49,068 bases of DNA from Candidatus Cryptobacteroides gallistercoris (GTDB taxonomy: Bacteria > Bacteroidota > Bacteroidia > Bacteroidales > UBA932): positions 1 to 49,068 of the forward strand of contig JADIMJ010000123.1 in assembly GCA_017694835.1 (NCBI GenBank). Reading direction: 5' to 3'. The position numbers and the translations under genes were made by a program. Below the pieces are notes generated by a model. It was not told the DNA's origin and searched no databases. It was given only the letters and a program-made list of their open reading frames with translations. Below, piece after piece: positions 16,775-25,164 of the stretch. Within the stretch, counting starts at the first letter, position 1. Every line of letters begins with the position of its first letter.

Positions 16775-19435
16775 ATGAATGTTATGAGAAAAGTATTCCT
16801 TGCGGCAGTCATGTCATTGGCAGTCATGTCATTGTCCGTAATGGCCGCTTCAGCCCAGACATCCGTCCGGGTCGAAGTTCCGGATGTGGTGGCTGCCGAT
16901 GAACAGTTCAATGTCACATTTATCATAGAAGGGGAGAATTCTCCGTCGGACTTCCAGTGGAGCAGCGGAGACGATTTCCAGCTCGTATGGGGGCCGCAGC
17001 AGGGCCGTTCCACAAGTATAAGCATGATAAACGGCAAAAAGACAAAATCGTCCCAGTTTACCTTCACATACATTCTGCAGCCGAAGAAGACAGGAACTTT
17101 CACTTTGCCGCAGGCGACAGCCAAGGTAAAAGGCAAGGAGATTGTCTCATCCCCGGTCAGCATTCAGGTCGTTTCTGACGGAGCCTCATCCGGCGGTTCA
17201 TCAGGGCCGTCCGGTTCAGCCCATGAACAGGGGGGCGGCACTCCGGCCCAGGCCGGGATCTCCGATGACGACATATTCATGAGGTTTTCTTTCGACCGTA
17301 CAGATGTGGTCGTGGGCGAGCCTGTCACAGCTACATTGAAACTTTACCGGCGGGTGAACATAGCAGGTTTTGAAAATGTGAGATTCCCTGCGTTCGACGG
17401 ATTCTGGAGCCAGGAGGTCGAGGCTCCGTCCGACATAGAATTCAAGAGAGAAAGCTACAATGACAAGATTTATTATACGGCGGTGCTGCGCAAGTATGTT
17501 CTGATTCCCCAGCAGTCAGGCACTATGACCGTCGATCCTGCCGAACTTGTCTGTCTTGTGAATGTCAGGGTCTCGTCAGGCGGGCCGGCAAGCATCTTTG
17601 ACGGTTTTTTCGACGAATACAGGACTATCAGAAAGCGGGTGTCGACCCCTGCCTTCAAGATCAGGGTATCTCCGCTGCCGGGAGGGGCTCCGGAGTCATT
17701 CGGAGGCGGTGTCGGGTCATTTTCAATGGACGCAAGACTCAGCAAGGATTCAATCGCCACACATGAAGCCGCCTCTCTTGTAGTGACTGTCAGGGGCAAA
17801 GGCAACATTTCCCTGATAGAAGCCCCGAAGGTGTCCTTCCCTCCGGATTTTGAAGTATATGACACCAAGGTCACTGAAAATGTCGACAAGTCCGGGACAT
17901 CGGGCAGCAAGACATATGAGTATCCGTTTATTCCGCGCAGCCACGGTGACTTTGCGATAGCTCCCATACAGTACAGCTACTATGACGTCAGTCAGGACAA
18001 ATATGTGACGTTAAAGACGGCTCCGGTCCGTTTTTCTGTCGCAAAGAGCGATGAGAGGACTTCAGGTGCATCCGTCCCGGTGCCGTCAATGTCAGGGCAG
18101 GGAGTCAAGAATCTCAATGAGGATATCAGGTATATCAGGACGAAGAATCCGGAATTGTCTTCCAAAGGGGATTTTCTCGTCTCATCCGGGCTTTTCTGGG
18201 CTTTGGCTGCAATGACAGCGGTCTTTTGTGCCGGATTATATCTGCTGTTGCGTTCAGTGGCGGCACGTCGCGCCGATATTGTCGGCATGAAGACCCGAAA
18301 AGCAACAAAAATGGCCCTCAGGCGCCTCAGGCAGGCTGAAGAATATCTCAGGCAGAACTTGTATTCCGCATTCTATGAGGAACTTCACAAGGCGCTGCTC
18401 GGTTTCGTTTCCGACAAGCTCAACATCACTGCATCCGAGCTCTCCAGGGAAAGGGTCTGCGGGATGCTTTCATCTGCCGGAGTCCCGGAAGACCTGACCG
18501 CAAGGTTCACGGCTCTGGTGGATGCCTGTGAATATGCCAGGTATGCCCCTGATTCGGGCAATGATGCCATGAATCAGCATTATCAGGAAGCAGTCAATAT
18601 AATATCAGTCATGGATTCTAAGATGAAAGGAAAATCAAAAGGGAAAAACCGGGCCGGAGGAGCAGCATGTGCTTCAGCCGTCGCTTTGCTGCTGATGACT
18701 GCCCTGCCGTTTTCTGCCGATGCTGCCGGCGATGCCTTCATTGATTCATTGTGGAATACGGCCTCGGCCGCATATTCTGAAGGAAAGTGGGACGAGGCAG
18801 TGGACGGTTATGAGAAAATCGCCGCTTCCGGACTTGAATCGGCCCCGCTGTACTGTAATCTCGGAAGCGCCTGTTTCAAATCCGGGGATTATTCGCATGC
18901 AGTGCTTTATTATGAGCGTGCGCTGAAGCTGGACCCGTCATATTCCGATGCCAGATATAACCTTGAGGTAGTTTCCGGTTTTCTCCAGGACAGAATTGAC
19001 CCTGTCCCGGAATTTGTACTGAAGACATGGACAAAGGCCGTATGCTATATCCTCGATTCGGACTCATGGGCAATACTGTTTCTTGTCTTTTTAGGCCTGA
19101 CAGGCATCATGGTCATTGTCTTCTTCCTTTCGGTCCGTTCCGGATGGAAAAGGACAGGATTCTTCTGCGGGGCGGTTGCCCTGCTCCTTGCCGTATTTTC
19201 CCTGAGCTTTTCCCTGTGGCAGCGCTCGGACTATATGAGGGCAGATTCCGCAGTGGTGATGCGTCCGGTATCATCGGTCAAGAGTTCCCCTTCGGAAGAG
19301 TCCTCCACCGACCTCTTCATCTTGCATGAGGGAACAGTCGTCAAGGTCCTTGATGAAGTCGGCGACTGGAACAACATCGAACTCGCGGACGGCCGTCAGG
19401 GCTGGATTCTCTCAAGGAACATAGAGGTCATATAA
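16775..19435 (+). CDS. batD: BatD-BatE fusion protein
   Basis: One 886-residue frame covers what are usually two Bat genes. Residues 1-612 match BatD: a signal peptide (about 1-28), beta-sandwich repeats, a transmembrane helix near 472-495 and a cytosolic helical domain. Residues 613-886 match BatE: a second signal-like hydrophobic segment (about 628-648), TPR units (about 650-720), two transmembrane helices (about 763-787 and 795-816), and a C-terminal SH3-like domain ('VMRPVSSVKSSPSEESST...GRQGWILSRNIEV'). There is no stop between the parts; ATGs at 18611 and 18623 could serve as an internal BatE start. It ends the operon 17 bp before a strong terminator. Confidence 0.85.
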   Translation: MNVMRKVFLAAVMSLAVMSLSVMAASAQTSVRVEVPDVVAADEQFNVTFIIEGENSPSDFQWSSGDDFQLVWGPQQGRSTSISMINGKKTKSSQFTFTYILQPKKTGTFTLPQATAKVKGKEIVSSPVSIQVVSDGASSGGSSGPSGSAHEQGGGTPAQAGISDDDIFMRFSFDRTDVVVGEPVTATLKLYRRVNIAGFENVRFPAFDGFWSQEVEAPSDIEFKRESYNDKIYYTAVLRKYVLIPQQSGTMTVDPAELVCLVNVRVSSGGPASIFDGFFDEYRTIRKRVSTPAFKIRVSPLPGGAPESFGGGVGSFSMDARLSKDSIATHEAASLVVTVRGKGNISLIEAPKVSFPPDFEVYDTKVTENVDKSGTSGSKTYEYPFIPRSHGDFAIAPIQYSYYDVSQDKYVTLKTAPVRFSVAKSDERTSGASVPVPSMSGQGVKNLNEDIRYIRTKNPELSSKGDFLVSSGLFWALAAMTAVFCAGLYLLLRSVAARRADIVGMKTRKATKMALRRLRQAEEYLRQNLYSAFYEELHKALLGFVSDKLNITASELSRERVCGMLSSAGVPEDLTARFTALVDACEYARYAPDSGNDAMNQHYQEAVNIISVMDSKMKGKSKGKNRAGGAACASAVALLLMTALPFSADAAGDAFIDSLWNTASAAYSEGKWDEAVDGYEKIAASGLESAPLYCNLGSACFKSGDYSHAVLYYERALKLDPSYSDARYNLEVVSGFLQDRIDPVPEFVLKTWTKAVCYILDSDSWAILFLVFLGLTGIMVIVFFLSVRSGWKRTGFFCGAVALLLAVFSLSFSLWQRSDYMRADSAVVMRPVSSVKSSPSEESSTDLFILHEGTVVKVLDEVGDWNNIELADGRQGWILSRNIEVI

Positions 19436-19452
19436 CCCGACGGGCACTAATC

Positions 19453-19496
19453 AAAAGCCTCGCAAAAGACTGAAACCAGTTCTTTGCGAGGCTTTT
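19453..19496. terminator. Bidirectional intrinsic terminator between batDE and tRNA-Pro
   Basis: A perfect 14-bp inverted repeat, AAAAGCCTCGCAAA at 19453-19466 and TTTGCGAGGCTTTT at 19483-19496, encloses a 16-base loop. Each arm ends in A4 or T4, so the hairpin works in both directions. It stops the bat operon from the left. The last T (19496) is also the final A of the tRNA-Pro CCA end. Confidence 0.85.
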
Positions 19497-19571
19497 GGTC
19501 GGGATGAGGCGACTCGAACGCCCGACCCCTACGTCCCGAACGTAGTGCGCTACCAACTGCGCTACATCCCG
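19496..19571 (-). tRNA. tRNA-Pro (CGG)
   Basis: A 76-nt cloverleaf reads on the minus strand, with acceptor stem CGGGATG/CATCCCG. The anticodon stem CTACG/CGTAG has loop TTCGGGA, giving anticodon CGG for CCG codons. A T-loop GTTCGAGTC and an encoded CCA end follow. The 3' end touches the bidirectional terminator. Confidence 0.95.
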
Positions 19572-19580
19572 TCTCTATGA

Positions 19581-19608
19581 AAAAGAAGCTGCCGCCTTGA
19601 CAGCTTCT
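19581..19608 (-). terminator. Intrinsic terminator after rpsT
   Basis: On the minus strand AGAAGCTG (19608-19601), a 9-base loop, and CAGCTTCT (19591-19584) form an 8-bp stem followed by TTTT. It lies between the rpsT stop and tRNA-Pro, so it may stop or attenuate transcription before the tRNA. Confidence 0.6.
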
Positions 19609-19643
19609 CTCTCTGCTATAAGAAAACCTTTAAGGTTACTTCC

Positions 19644-19898
19644 TTACGAAAGTTTGTTGATATAGACTGCAAGACCGCTCTTGAGGTTTGCTGCCTTGTT
19701 CTTGTGGATGACACCGATTTTTGCAAGCTTGTCTATCATTGCATATACTTTCGGTGCATTTGCTGCTGCCGTGCTCTTGTCTGTAGTGTTTCTCAGGGCG
19801 CGTATCGCGTTCCTGGTCGTCTTTGCATAATATTTATTATGCAATCTGCGTCTCTCGCTCTGGCGATAACGCTTGTCAGCTGATGCGTGATTTGCCAT
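19644..19898 (-). CDS. rpsT: 30S ribosomal protein S20
   Basis: The 84-residue basic protein is ribosomal protein S20, which binds 16S rRNA early in 30S assembly. It has the usual '[18 protein letters not shown]' start, the '[15 protein letters not shown]' helix and the '[20 protein letters not shown]' C-terminal helix. It is flanked by tRNA-Glu upstream and tRNA-Pro downstream on the same strand, and has its own terminator. Confidence 0.97.
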   Translation of the reverse strand: MANHASADKRYRQSERRRLHNKYYAKTTRNAIRALRNTTDKSTAAANAPKVYAMIDKLAKIGVIHKNKAANLKSGLAVYINKLS

Positions 19899-19920
19899 TA
19901 CTTTAATTTTTTATATTTCG

Positions 19921-19992
19921 TAGTGGGTAGGGGAATCGAACCCCTATTGCAAGAATGAAAATCTTGAGTACTAACCGTTATACGAACCCACC
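19921..19992 (-). tRNA. tRNA-Glu (TTC)
   Basis: A 72-nt cloverleaf reads on the minus strand. The acceptor stem is GGTGGGT/ACCCACT, with a G-U pair at the end. The anticodon stem CAAGA/TCTTG holds loop TTTTCAT, giving anticodon TTC. T-arm AGGGGTTCGATTCCCCT follows. CCA is not encoded. It lies 22 bp before rpsT. Confidence 0.95.
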
Positions 19993-20021
19993 GTTCACCC
20001 CATTCTGTCGAATTGGGAGTG

Positions 20022-20052
20022 CAAAGGTAGACAATTATTTCAATTTGCCAAA
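20022..20052 (-). promoter_or_regulatory. Promoter of tRNA-Glu / rpsT
   Basis: On the minus strand TTTG (20052-20049), 19 bases, then TACCTTTG (20029-20022) match both boxes and the spacing of the primary Bacteroidetes promoter. It lies 29 bases upstream of the tRNA-Glu 5' end. This is one of the two best promoter matches in the window. Confidence 0.75.
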
Positions 20053-20058
20053 ATATTT

Positions 20059-21078
20059 TTATCTTTTTTCCTGCTCATCTTCCCATTCAAATGAGTATAT
20101 GATGGATTCCACCTGCCTCAGATAGTTTCTCTTGTCATATCTCGGGGCGTAGACAAAGGCTTCAAGCACGATTATGTCCTTCCCGTCCCTGCTGTAGAAT
20201 GAATGGGATACGAAAGGACCTCCCATATAGTCATTGTGCACTTCCCAGAAGCCTCTCGTCTGGGCAAATTGGCGGCCTTTGTATTTAAGGAATTCTATTT
20301 CTGGCGTGATGGCTTCCGCCGTTGTCATCCAGGTGTTGTCGAACATGCCCGGTACATTCGCCTTGAGGACAGCATTCCTGTGCCCGATGATTTCGTCGAG
20401 GGAGAAATCTTTCCCGGAATCACCGGTTGCAGGGTATTTGTAGACGAATATTCCCTGTATCGTGTATTGCGTGTCATAGGAAATCCAGATGAAGTCCTGT
20501 GCCTCTTTCTTGCACGAGTATCCCATAGGGAAATACGGGGATCCCCCGAAGGCTTTGTTGACGCCTGCCCTGAGGACCGCGGCTTCATACTGCTTTGTGT
20601 TGAGTATCACCCTGTCCCTTTCAGCCTGTTCGTAAGCATTCAGTATCAGTGCCGAATTTTCCTTGACAAGCGAACATGCAGTGTCTGAATCCGGGGCATT
20701 GACCAGAATGACACACTGGGGTTGGGCCCATCTGTCGTGGCTGACTATTACTCCGGGCTCCGTGACTTTCTTGTCGATGTTGACCATAAGGATGTTGCGG
20801 TGCAGCTGGAAAATATTGGTGAATGCTGTGGCCGGGATATTTATGAGGTTGTACAGCGGTTCCCTCTGCGGGAGATACGGGCAGTCGCTTGCAAGGAGGG
20901 AGCGGATTTCATTGCCGGCGGAGCCTTCCCAGGCTTCCTTTCCGATGACTACCACTATTTCCCCGGCCTTGCCGCTTACATTGGGAAGAAGGCGTTCCTG
21001 GGAATTTCCGCAGGATACGAGAGCAAGCAGTACCGCCGCGGCAGCTGCTGCTGACTTCAGGAACGAGAATTTTTTCAT
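20059..21078 (-). CDS. DUF4837 family lipoprotein
   Basis: This 339-residue protein has a lipoprotein signal: basic start, Ala/Leu-rich core and a lipobox 'LVSC' near residue 23. The body matches the Bacteroidetes-only DUF4837 family, of unknown function, with 'GEIVVVIGKEAWEG' near the start and 'GGPFVSHSFYSRDGKDIIVLEAFVYAP' near the end. I start at ATG 21078, just before the signal peptide; the longer frame to 21126 runs through a non-coding direct repeat. It follows rseP by 78 bp. That position, after envelope genes, hints at an envelope role only. Confidence 0.82.
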   Translation of the reverse strand: MKKFSFLKSAAAAAAVLLALVSCGNSQERLLPNVSGKAGEIVVVIGKEAWEGSAGNEIRSLLASDCPYLPQREPLYNLINIPATAFTNIFQLHRNILMVNIDKKVTEPGVIVSHDRWAQPQCVILVNAPDSDTACSLVKENSALILNAYEQAERDRVILNTKQYEAAVLRAGVNKAFGGSPYFPMGYSCKKEAQDFIWISYDTQYTIQGIFVYKYPATGDSGKDFSLDEIIGHRNAVLKANVPGMFDNTWMTTAEAITPEIEFLKYKGRQFAQTRGFWEVHNDYMGGPFVSHSFYSRDGKDIIVLEAFVYAPRYDKRNYLRQVESIIYSFEWEDEQEKR

Positions 21079-21090
21079 TGCGCTATATTT

Positions 21091-21140
21091 TTGATGCAAT
21101 ACAAATATACTCAATTTTTGATGCAATAAAATATACTCAA
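21091..21140 (-). repeat. Tandem duplication in the promoter region of the DUF4837 gene
   Basis: Two near-identical copies, 21091-21114 and 21118-21140, share TTGATGCAATA and ATATACTCAA on the plus strand. They differ by one base insertion. Read on the minus strand, the copy nearest the gene contains TATATTTG (21109-21102), a match to the -7 consensus TAnnTTTG, about 23 bases before the start codon. The farther copy has a one-base deletion that spoils the box. Confidence 0.6.
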
Positions 21141-21156
21141 AATTATAAATAATCGG

Positions 21157-22464
21157 TTATCTCATCAGCCGTCCGATGTCGTTTCCGAAGGCAAGTATTA
21201 TGAGGCCGAAAAGCAGGATGAATCCGACAATCTGGGCTCCGATGAGGAATTTGTCCCCCGGCTTTCTTCTTGTGAGCATTTCATACAGGGTAAAGACTAT
21301 ATGGCCTCCGTCCAGGGCCGGAATCGGCAGCAGGTTCATGACTCCCAGCATTATCGAGAAGAGGGCGGTGATGCTCAGCAGGGCATACCAGTCCCAGTAT
21401 GACGGGAATATCTGGCCCATGGCTATGAAGCTGCCGACTGACTTGTAGGCTTCCGTGCTCGGGGTGAACACGAGTTTGAGGTCCATTATATAGCCCCCTA
21501 TGGTATTGAACGCCATCCTGAAGCCGGCAGGGATTGCCGACAGGACGGAATATCTGTGTGTCTTTATGCCCGGAATCTGGGTGAGCACACCCAGCCTTCC
21601 CGTTGTGTCCACCTGCATTGCCGTAAGGACGGTGTCATTGCCCTTGACGACAGACACGGGCACTTCAGAGCCGGCATGGTCCATGAGCAGCTGCCTTGAG
21701 TCCTGGACGAATTCCACCGGACGGCCTGCAATGGCCACTATCCTGTCTCCGTGTGCCAGCCCGCGTCCTGAATTGACGGAAGACGGCGGCACGGTATCGA
21801 TTACGAACGGGACGGCAAGCTGAAACATCCCCGGGCTGTTGAGCACTTCGCCGATCATGTTCCGGTCAATGTAGATGTCAAGCGTGTCCCCGTCCCGCAG
21901 GACAGTGGCCTTTCCCACCGACCTCCTTGCCAGGTCGGCCTGAAGCATTCCGAAGTTCTCCGGGACATAGTCGTCAAATGCCAGTATCCTGTCCCCCGTG
22001 CGGAATCCCATGTCGTATGCCAGTTCGTTGACATATATGCTGTTCCCGTCATTGCCTATATAGCTTTCCCCCCATCCGGCAAGTATCCCCGCGTACAGGA
22101 TTATTGCAAATATGAAATTGAAAAGGACTCCTCCCGCCATCACCAGCAGTCTCTGCCATGCCGGCTTGCTCCTGAATTCCCATGGCTGCGGCTCATGCTT
22201 CAGGTGGCCGGTGTCCATGGATTCGTCAATCATGCCTGCAATCTTGCAGTATCCCCCGAGCGGAAGCCATCCTATTCCGTATTCGGTGTCAGATTTTCTG
22301 GGCTTGAACCTGAAAAGGGCGAATCCTCCGGCGTCAAAGAACAGGTAGAACTTGTCCACTCTTATCCTGAACAGTTTTGCGAATGCAAAATGTCCGAGCT
22401 CATGGACTATGACGAGTACCGAGAGTACAATCAGTATCTGGAGTGCCTTGAAAAGTGCAATCAT
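21157..22464 (-). CDS. rseP: Site-2 protease RseP (zinc metalloprotease)
   Basis: The 435-residue multipass protease cuts substrates within the inner membrane; in other bacteria it releases anti-sigma factors. The zinc-binding motif HELGH is at 21-25 in the first transmembrane helix. Periplasmic PDZ domains occupy about 120-300, and the third ligand motif 'NLLPIPALDGG' with Asp385 lies in a late helix. A final transmembrane helix is near 410-425. It follows dxr by 83 bp, a common Bacteroidales order. No sigma/anti-sigma pair is visible nearby. Confidence 0.92.
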   Translation of the reverse strand: MIALFKALQILIVLSVLVIVHELGHFAFAKLFRIRVDKFYLFFDAGGFALFRFKPRKSDTEYGIGWLPLGGYCKIAGMIDESMDTGHLKHEPQPWEFRSKPAWQRLLVMAGGVLFNFIFAIILYAGILAGWGESYIGNDGNSIYVNELAYDMGFRTGDRILAFDDYVPENFGMLQADLARRSVGKATVLRDGDTLDIYIDRNMIGEVLNSPGMFQLAVPFVIDTVPPSSVNSGRGLAHGDRIVAIAGRPVEFVQDSRQLLMDHAGSEVPVSVVKGNDTVLTAMQVDTTGRLGVLTQIPGIKTHRYSVLSAIPAGFRMAFNTIGGYIMDLKLVFTPSTEAYKSVGSFIAMGQIFPSYWDWYALLSITALFSIMLGVMNLLPIPALDGGHIVFTLYEMLTRRKPGDKFLIGAQIVGFILLFGLIILAFGNDIGRLMR

Positions 22465-22547
22465 TTATTTTCCTGTTAATTATTCTTTTGTCTTGATTTT
22501 GTCTTGTCGATTTGTTTCCATTCTGCTTCCGGTCCCGTCCGGTCCGT

Positions 22548-23711
22548 TCAGGCGATTTCCGGCAGAATCTCCCTTGCCTTTGCTGCGGCTTCCCTGTCTG
22601 TGAGGTAGATGCAGTCCAGGTCGGGGCGGCTGACATAATCCACCGCGGCCATGCAGCGGCTGACCAGGTCGGTTATGCCGTAGAAGCCGATTCTCCCATG
22701 GAGGAAAGCGTCTACGGCAACTTCATTGGCCGCATTCATTATGCATGGCATGTTGCCTCCTTTCTTCAGGGCTTCCCTGGCAAGGGCCAGGGCCGGGAAC
22801 CTGGTTTCGTCCGGAGCCTCGAATGTCATGGCTCCGAGTCCAGCAAAGTCGAGCCTGCGGCTGTCGAGCGTCAGCCTCTCCGGATATCCGAGGGCATACT
22901 GTATCGGTTCGCGCATGTCCGGATGCCCCAGTTGAGCCATGACGGCCCCGTCGGCGAATTCGACCATGGAATGTATGACTGACTGCGGGTGCACCACAAC
23001 ATTTATCCTGTCCGGGTCCACATCGAACAGCCATCTGGCCTCGATGATTTCCAGGCCTTTGTTCATCATGGTGGCCGAATCTATGGTTATTTTGTTCCCC
23101 ATCGACCATTTCGGGTGGTGCAGGGCCTGAGCGGCCGTGGCAGAGGCAATCTCCTCCTTTGTCCAGGTGCGGAAGGGCCCTCCTGATGCCGTGAGATGTA
23201 TCTTTTCGATTGTGGCTCCGGGAGAGCTGCGCAGGCACTGGAAGATGGCTGAATGCTCGGAATCCACGGGAAGAATCGGGGCGTTATGCCTTTGGGCGAG
23301 CGACATGACGGTCTCTCCCGCAGCCACGAGGGTCTCTTTGTTGGCAAGCGCAATTGCCTTCCCCGCCGTTACGGCGGCGACTGTTGACCTGAGCCCGCTG
23401 AATCCGACCATGGATGTCAGGACCATGTCAATGCCGTCTCCCGAAACAAGGTCGCAGACGGACTGCATTCCCGCGAACACCTTTGTGAAATACGGACGGA
23501 GGGCATCGGAAACTTCTTTGTATCTGTCTTCATTGCAGATGACGGCATTGTTGGCCTCGAATTCTATGGCCTGCTCAACGAGAAGCCGGCTGCTGTTGTT
23601 GGCTGTCAGCAGTTCCACTTCAAAAAGGTCCCTGTGCTGTCTTATGACATCAAGGGCCTGCCGGCCTATGGAGCCTGTCGAGCCCAGTATGGCTATGCGT
23701 CTCTTCTTCAT
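22548..23711 (-). CDS. dxr: 1-deoxy-D-xylulose 5-phosphate reductoisomerase
   Basis: The 387-residue cytosolic enzyme catalyses the NADPH-dependent second step of the MEP isoprenoid pathway. The Rossmann motif 'GSTGSIGRQALDVI' is at 9-22. The 'ALANKETLVAAGE' motif, the metal-binding 'PVDSEHSAIFQCL' segment and 'TASGGPFR' follow. The C-terminal helical domain is complete. It lies 19 bp downstream of the M23 peptidase gene. Confidence 0.95.
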   Translation of the reverse strand: MKKRRIAILGSTGSIGRQALDVIRQHRDLFEVELLTANNSSRLLVEQAIEFEANNAVICNEDRYKEVSDALRPYFTKVFAGMQSVCDLVSGDGIDMVLTSMVGFSGLRSTVAAVTAGKAIALANKETLVAAGETVMSLAQRHNAPILPVDSEHSAIFQCLRSSPGATIEKIHLTASGGPFRTWTKEEIASATAAQALHHPKWSMGNKITIDSATMMNKGLEIIEARWLFDVDPDRINVVVHPQSVIHSMVEFADGAVMAQLGHPDMREPIQYALGYPERLTLDSRRLDFAGLGAMTFEAPDETRFPALALAREALKKGGNMPCIMNAANEVAVDAFLHGRIGFYGITDLVSRCMAAVDYVSRPDLDCIYLTDREAAAKAREILPEIA

Positions 23712-23730
23712 CTGGAGTCAGTGTTTTTCT

Positions 23731-24582
23731 TCAGAAATTGATGTATTTGGTCGGATCGACAGCTTCGCCCCTGTACCATAGTTCAAAATGGAGATGCTCG
23801 CCGCTGCTCAGTGACCCGGTGTTGCCGACCATGGCGACAGGGGTTCCTGCGGAAACTTTGTCCCCGGTCTTTTTCAGGAGTTTCTGATTGTGCTTGTATG
23901 TCGATACGATGTCATTGCTGTGCTGTATCTGGATGGTGTATCCGGCCTCGTCATTCCATCCGGCGAATATTACGGTCCCGTCAAGGACGGCTGCAACGAC
24001 AGAGTTGGCCGGGGCCGTGATGTCTATGAACGGATGGACAATCGGGTCGTAGCCCTGTGATATCACGCCTTTCAGCGGGGTGAAGAAATGCATGCCCTCA
24101 ATGGAGAGGTCTCTCCTGCCGGCCTCCGACAGCCCGAACTGTTCCTCGTCAAGCACTGTCTGCCGGAGTATTGAATCCTGTCTGCCCGGAATCCCGTCGG
24201 ACATGGTGGCCTTGCCTGAATTTCTCCTGCTGTCAATCAGGCTGTCGATTCTCAGCGGCTGTTGCCCGTCTATCACTCTCCGGAGATTTTCCGAATACAG
24301 GTGCCATGTCTTGACGACGGCTTCAAGGGAGTCGATTCTCATGGCATTGAGTATGGCGGCGCGCTTGCTGTGGGCATCCGGATATCCCGGTATGAAAGTG
24401 CGGACCGGAGTAAATGCCGTGATGCAGAATATGGTGAGGGCGAACAGCACGACTGCTGACACGGCGGTCACGAGGAATCCTGTTTTCGTGAATCTCATTT
24501 CCCACAATTTCTCATGCGTCTGGGCGTCCAGAAGCGACAGCCTGTATTTGACTGTCTTTTTCTCTTTTTTTTGCTGAGCCAT
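23731..24582 (-). CDS. M23 family membrane-anchored metallopeptidase
   Basis: This 283-residue protein has one transmembrane helix (about 33-55) and a periplasmic stretch. The M23 (LytM) peptidase domain covers about 180-283. The zinc-site motifs are kept: HxxxD in 'HPFIDI' and HxH in 'GEHLHFEL', with a further His in 'TYKHN'. It probably trims peptidoglycan cross-links or activates amidases. It is divergent from ruvX with 29 bp between starts and is the first gene of the dxr-rseP run. Confidence 0.88.
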   Translation of the reverse strand: MAQQKKEKKTVKYRLSLLDAQTHEKLWEMRFTKTGFLVTAVSAVVLFALTIFCITAFTPVRTFIPGYPDAHSKRAAILNAMRIDSLEAVVKTWHLYSENLRRVIDGQQPLRIDSLIDSRRNSGKATMSDGIPGRQDSILRQTVLDEEQFGLSEAGRRDLSIEGMHFFTPLKGVISQGYDPIVHPFIDITAPANSVVAAVLDGTVIFAGWNDEAGYTIQIQHSNDIVSTYKHNQKLLKKTGDKVSAGTPVAMVGNTGSLSSGEHLHFELWYRGEAVDPTKYINF

Positions 24583-24600
24583 ACTTTAATATTACCTTTG
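24570..24600 (+). promoter_or_regulatory. Promoter of the ruvX operon
   Basis: TTTG (24570-24573), 19 bases, TACCTTTG (24593-24600) match the full Bacteroidetes promoter consensus. The ruvX ATG follows only 11 bases later, so the transcript would be nearly leaderless. The -33 box lies inside the start of the divergent M23 gene. Confidence 0.72.
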
Positions 24601-24611
24601 CACCCTGAATC

Positions 24612-25154
24612 ATGGACAGAATCATAGGGATAGACTACGGGAAGAAAAGGACGGGGGTGGCGGTGAGCGACCCGCTCCGTATCTTCGCGTCCGCGCTGGA
24701 TACAGTCCAGTCTGCAAAGATAATAGAATATCTCAAAACTTATTGCGAAAAAGAGACTGTGGTGACATTTGTCGTCGGCTGGCCGGTCAATATGGACGGG
24801 ACACCGTCGGAAGCCGCCGCTGATGTGCGCTCGTTTGTCGCGCGCCTGACAAAGGCTTTCCCGGGAATCCCGGTTGAGATGGAAGACGAGAGGTTCACTT
24901 CCGTGCTTGCTCACAGGGCCATGATTGACGGCGGGATGAAGGCAAGCGACAGGAGGGACAAGTCTTCCGTGGACAGAATCAGCGCAGCCATAATCCTTCA
25001 GGGGTGGCTTGACCGCATGAACGGCGGTATAAATTTTGCAGTTCCAAATCAGTTTGTGCCTGGCTCATTGTCGGATAAGTTGACCGGGAAACATGGACGG
25101 AAGTCCGGCAGAGGGGATTCCTCCGGGGCGGGAAAGAAGAAAAATAAATTTTAA
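24612..25154 (+). CDS. ruvX: Holliday junction resolvase-like protein RuvX (YqgF)
   Basis: The RNase H-like core has the N-terminal 'IGIDYGKKRTGVAVSDP' motif with the catalytic Asp, 'VVGWPVNMDG' and the C-terminal 'RRDKSSVDRISAAIIL' motif with the last acidic residue. YqgF proteins process the 5' end of pre-16S rRNA; the resolvase name is historical. At 180 residues it is about 40 longer than usual because of a basic, disordered tail ('GRKSGRGDSSGAGKKKNK'). Confidence 0.92.
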   Translation: MDRIIGIDYGKKRTGVAVSDPLRIFASALDTVQSAKIIEYLKTYCEKETVVTFVVGWPVNMDGTPSEAAADVRSFVARLTKAFPGIPVEMEDERFTSVLAHRAMIDGGMKASDRRDKSSVDRISAAIILQGWLDRMNGGINFAVPNQFVPGSLSDKLTGKHGRKSGRGDSSGAGKKKNKF

Positions 25155-25164
25155 GGTAGGAATT

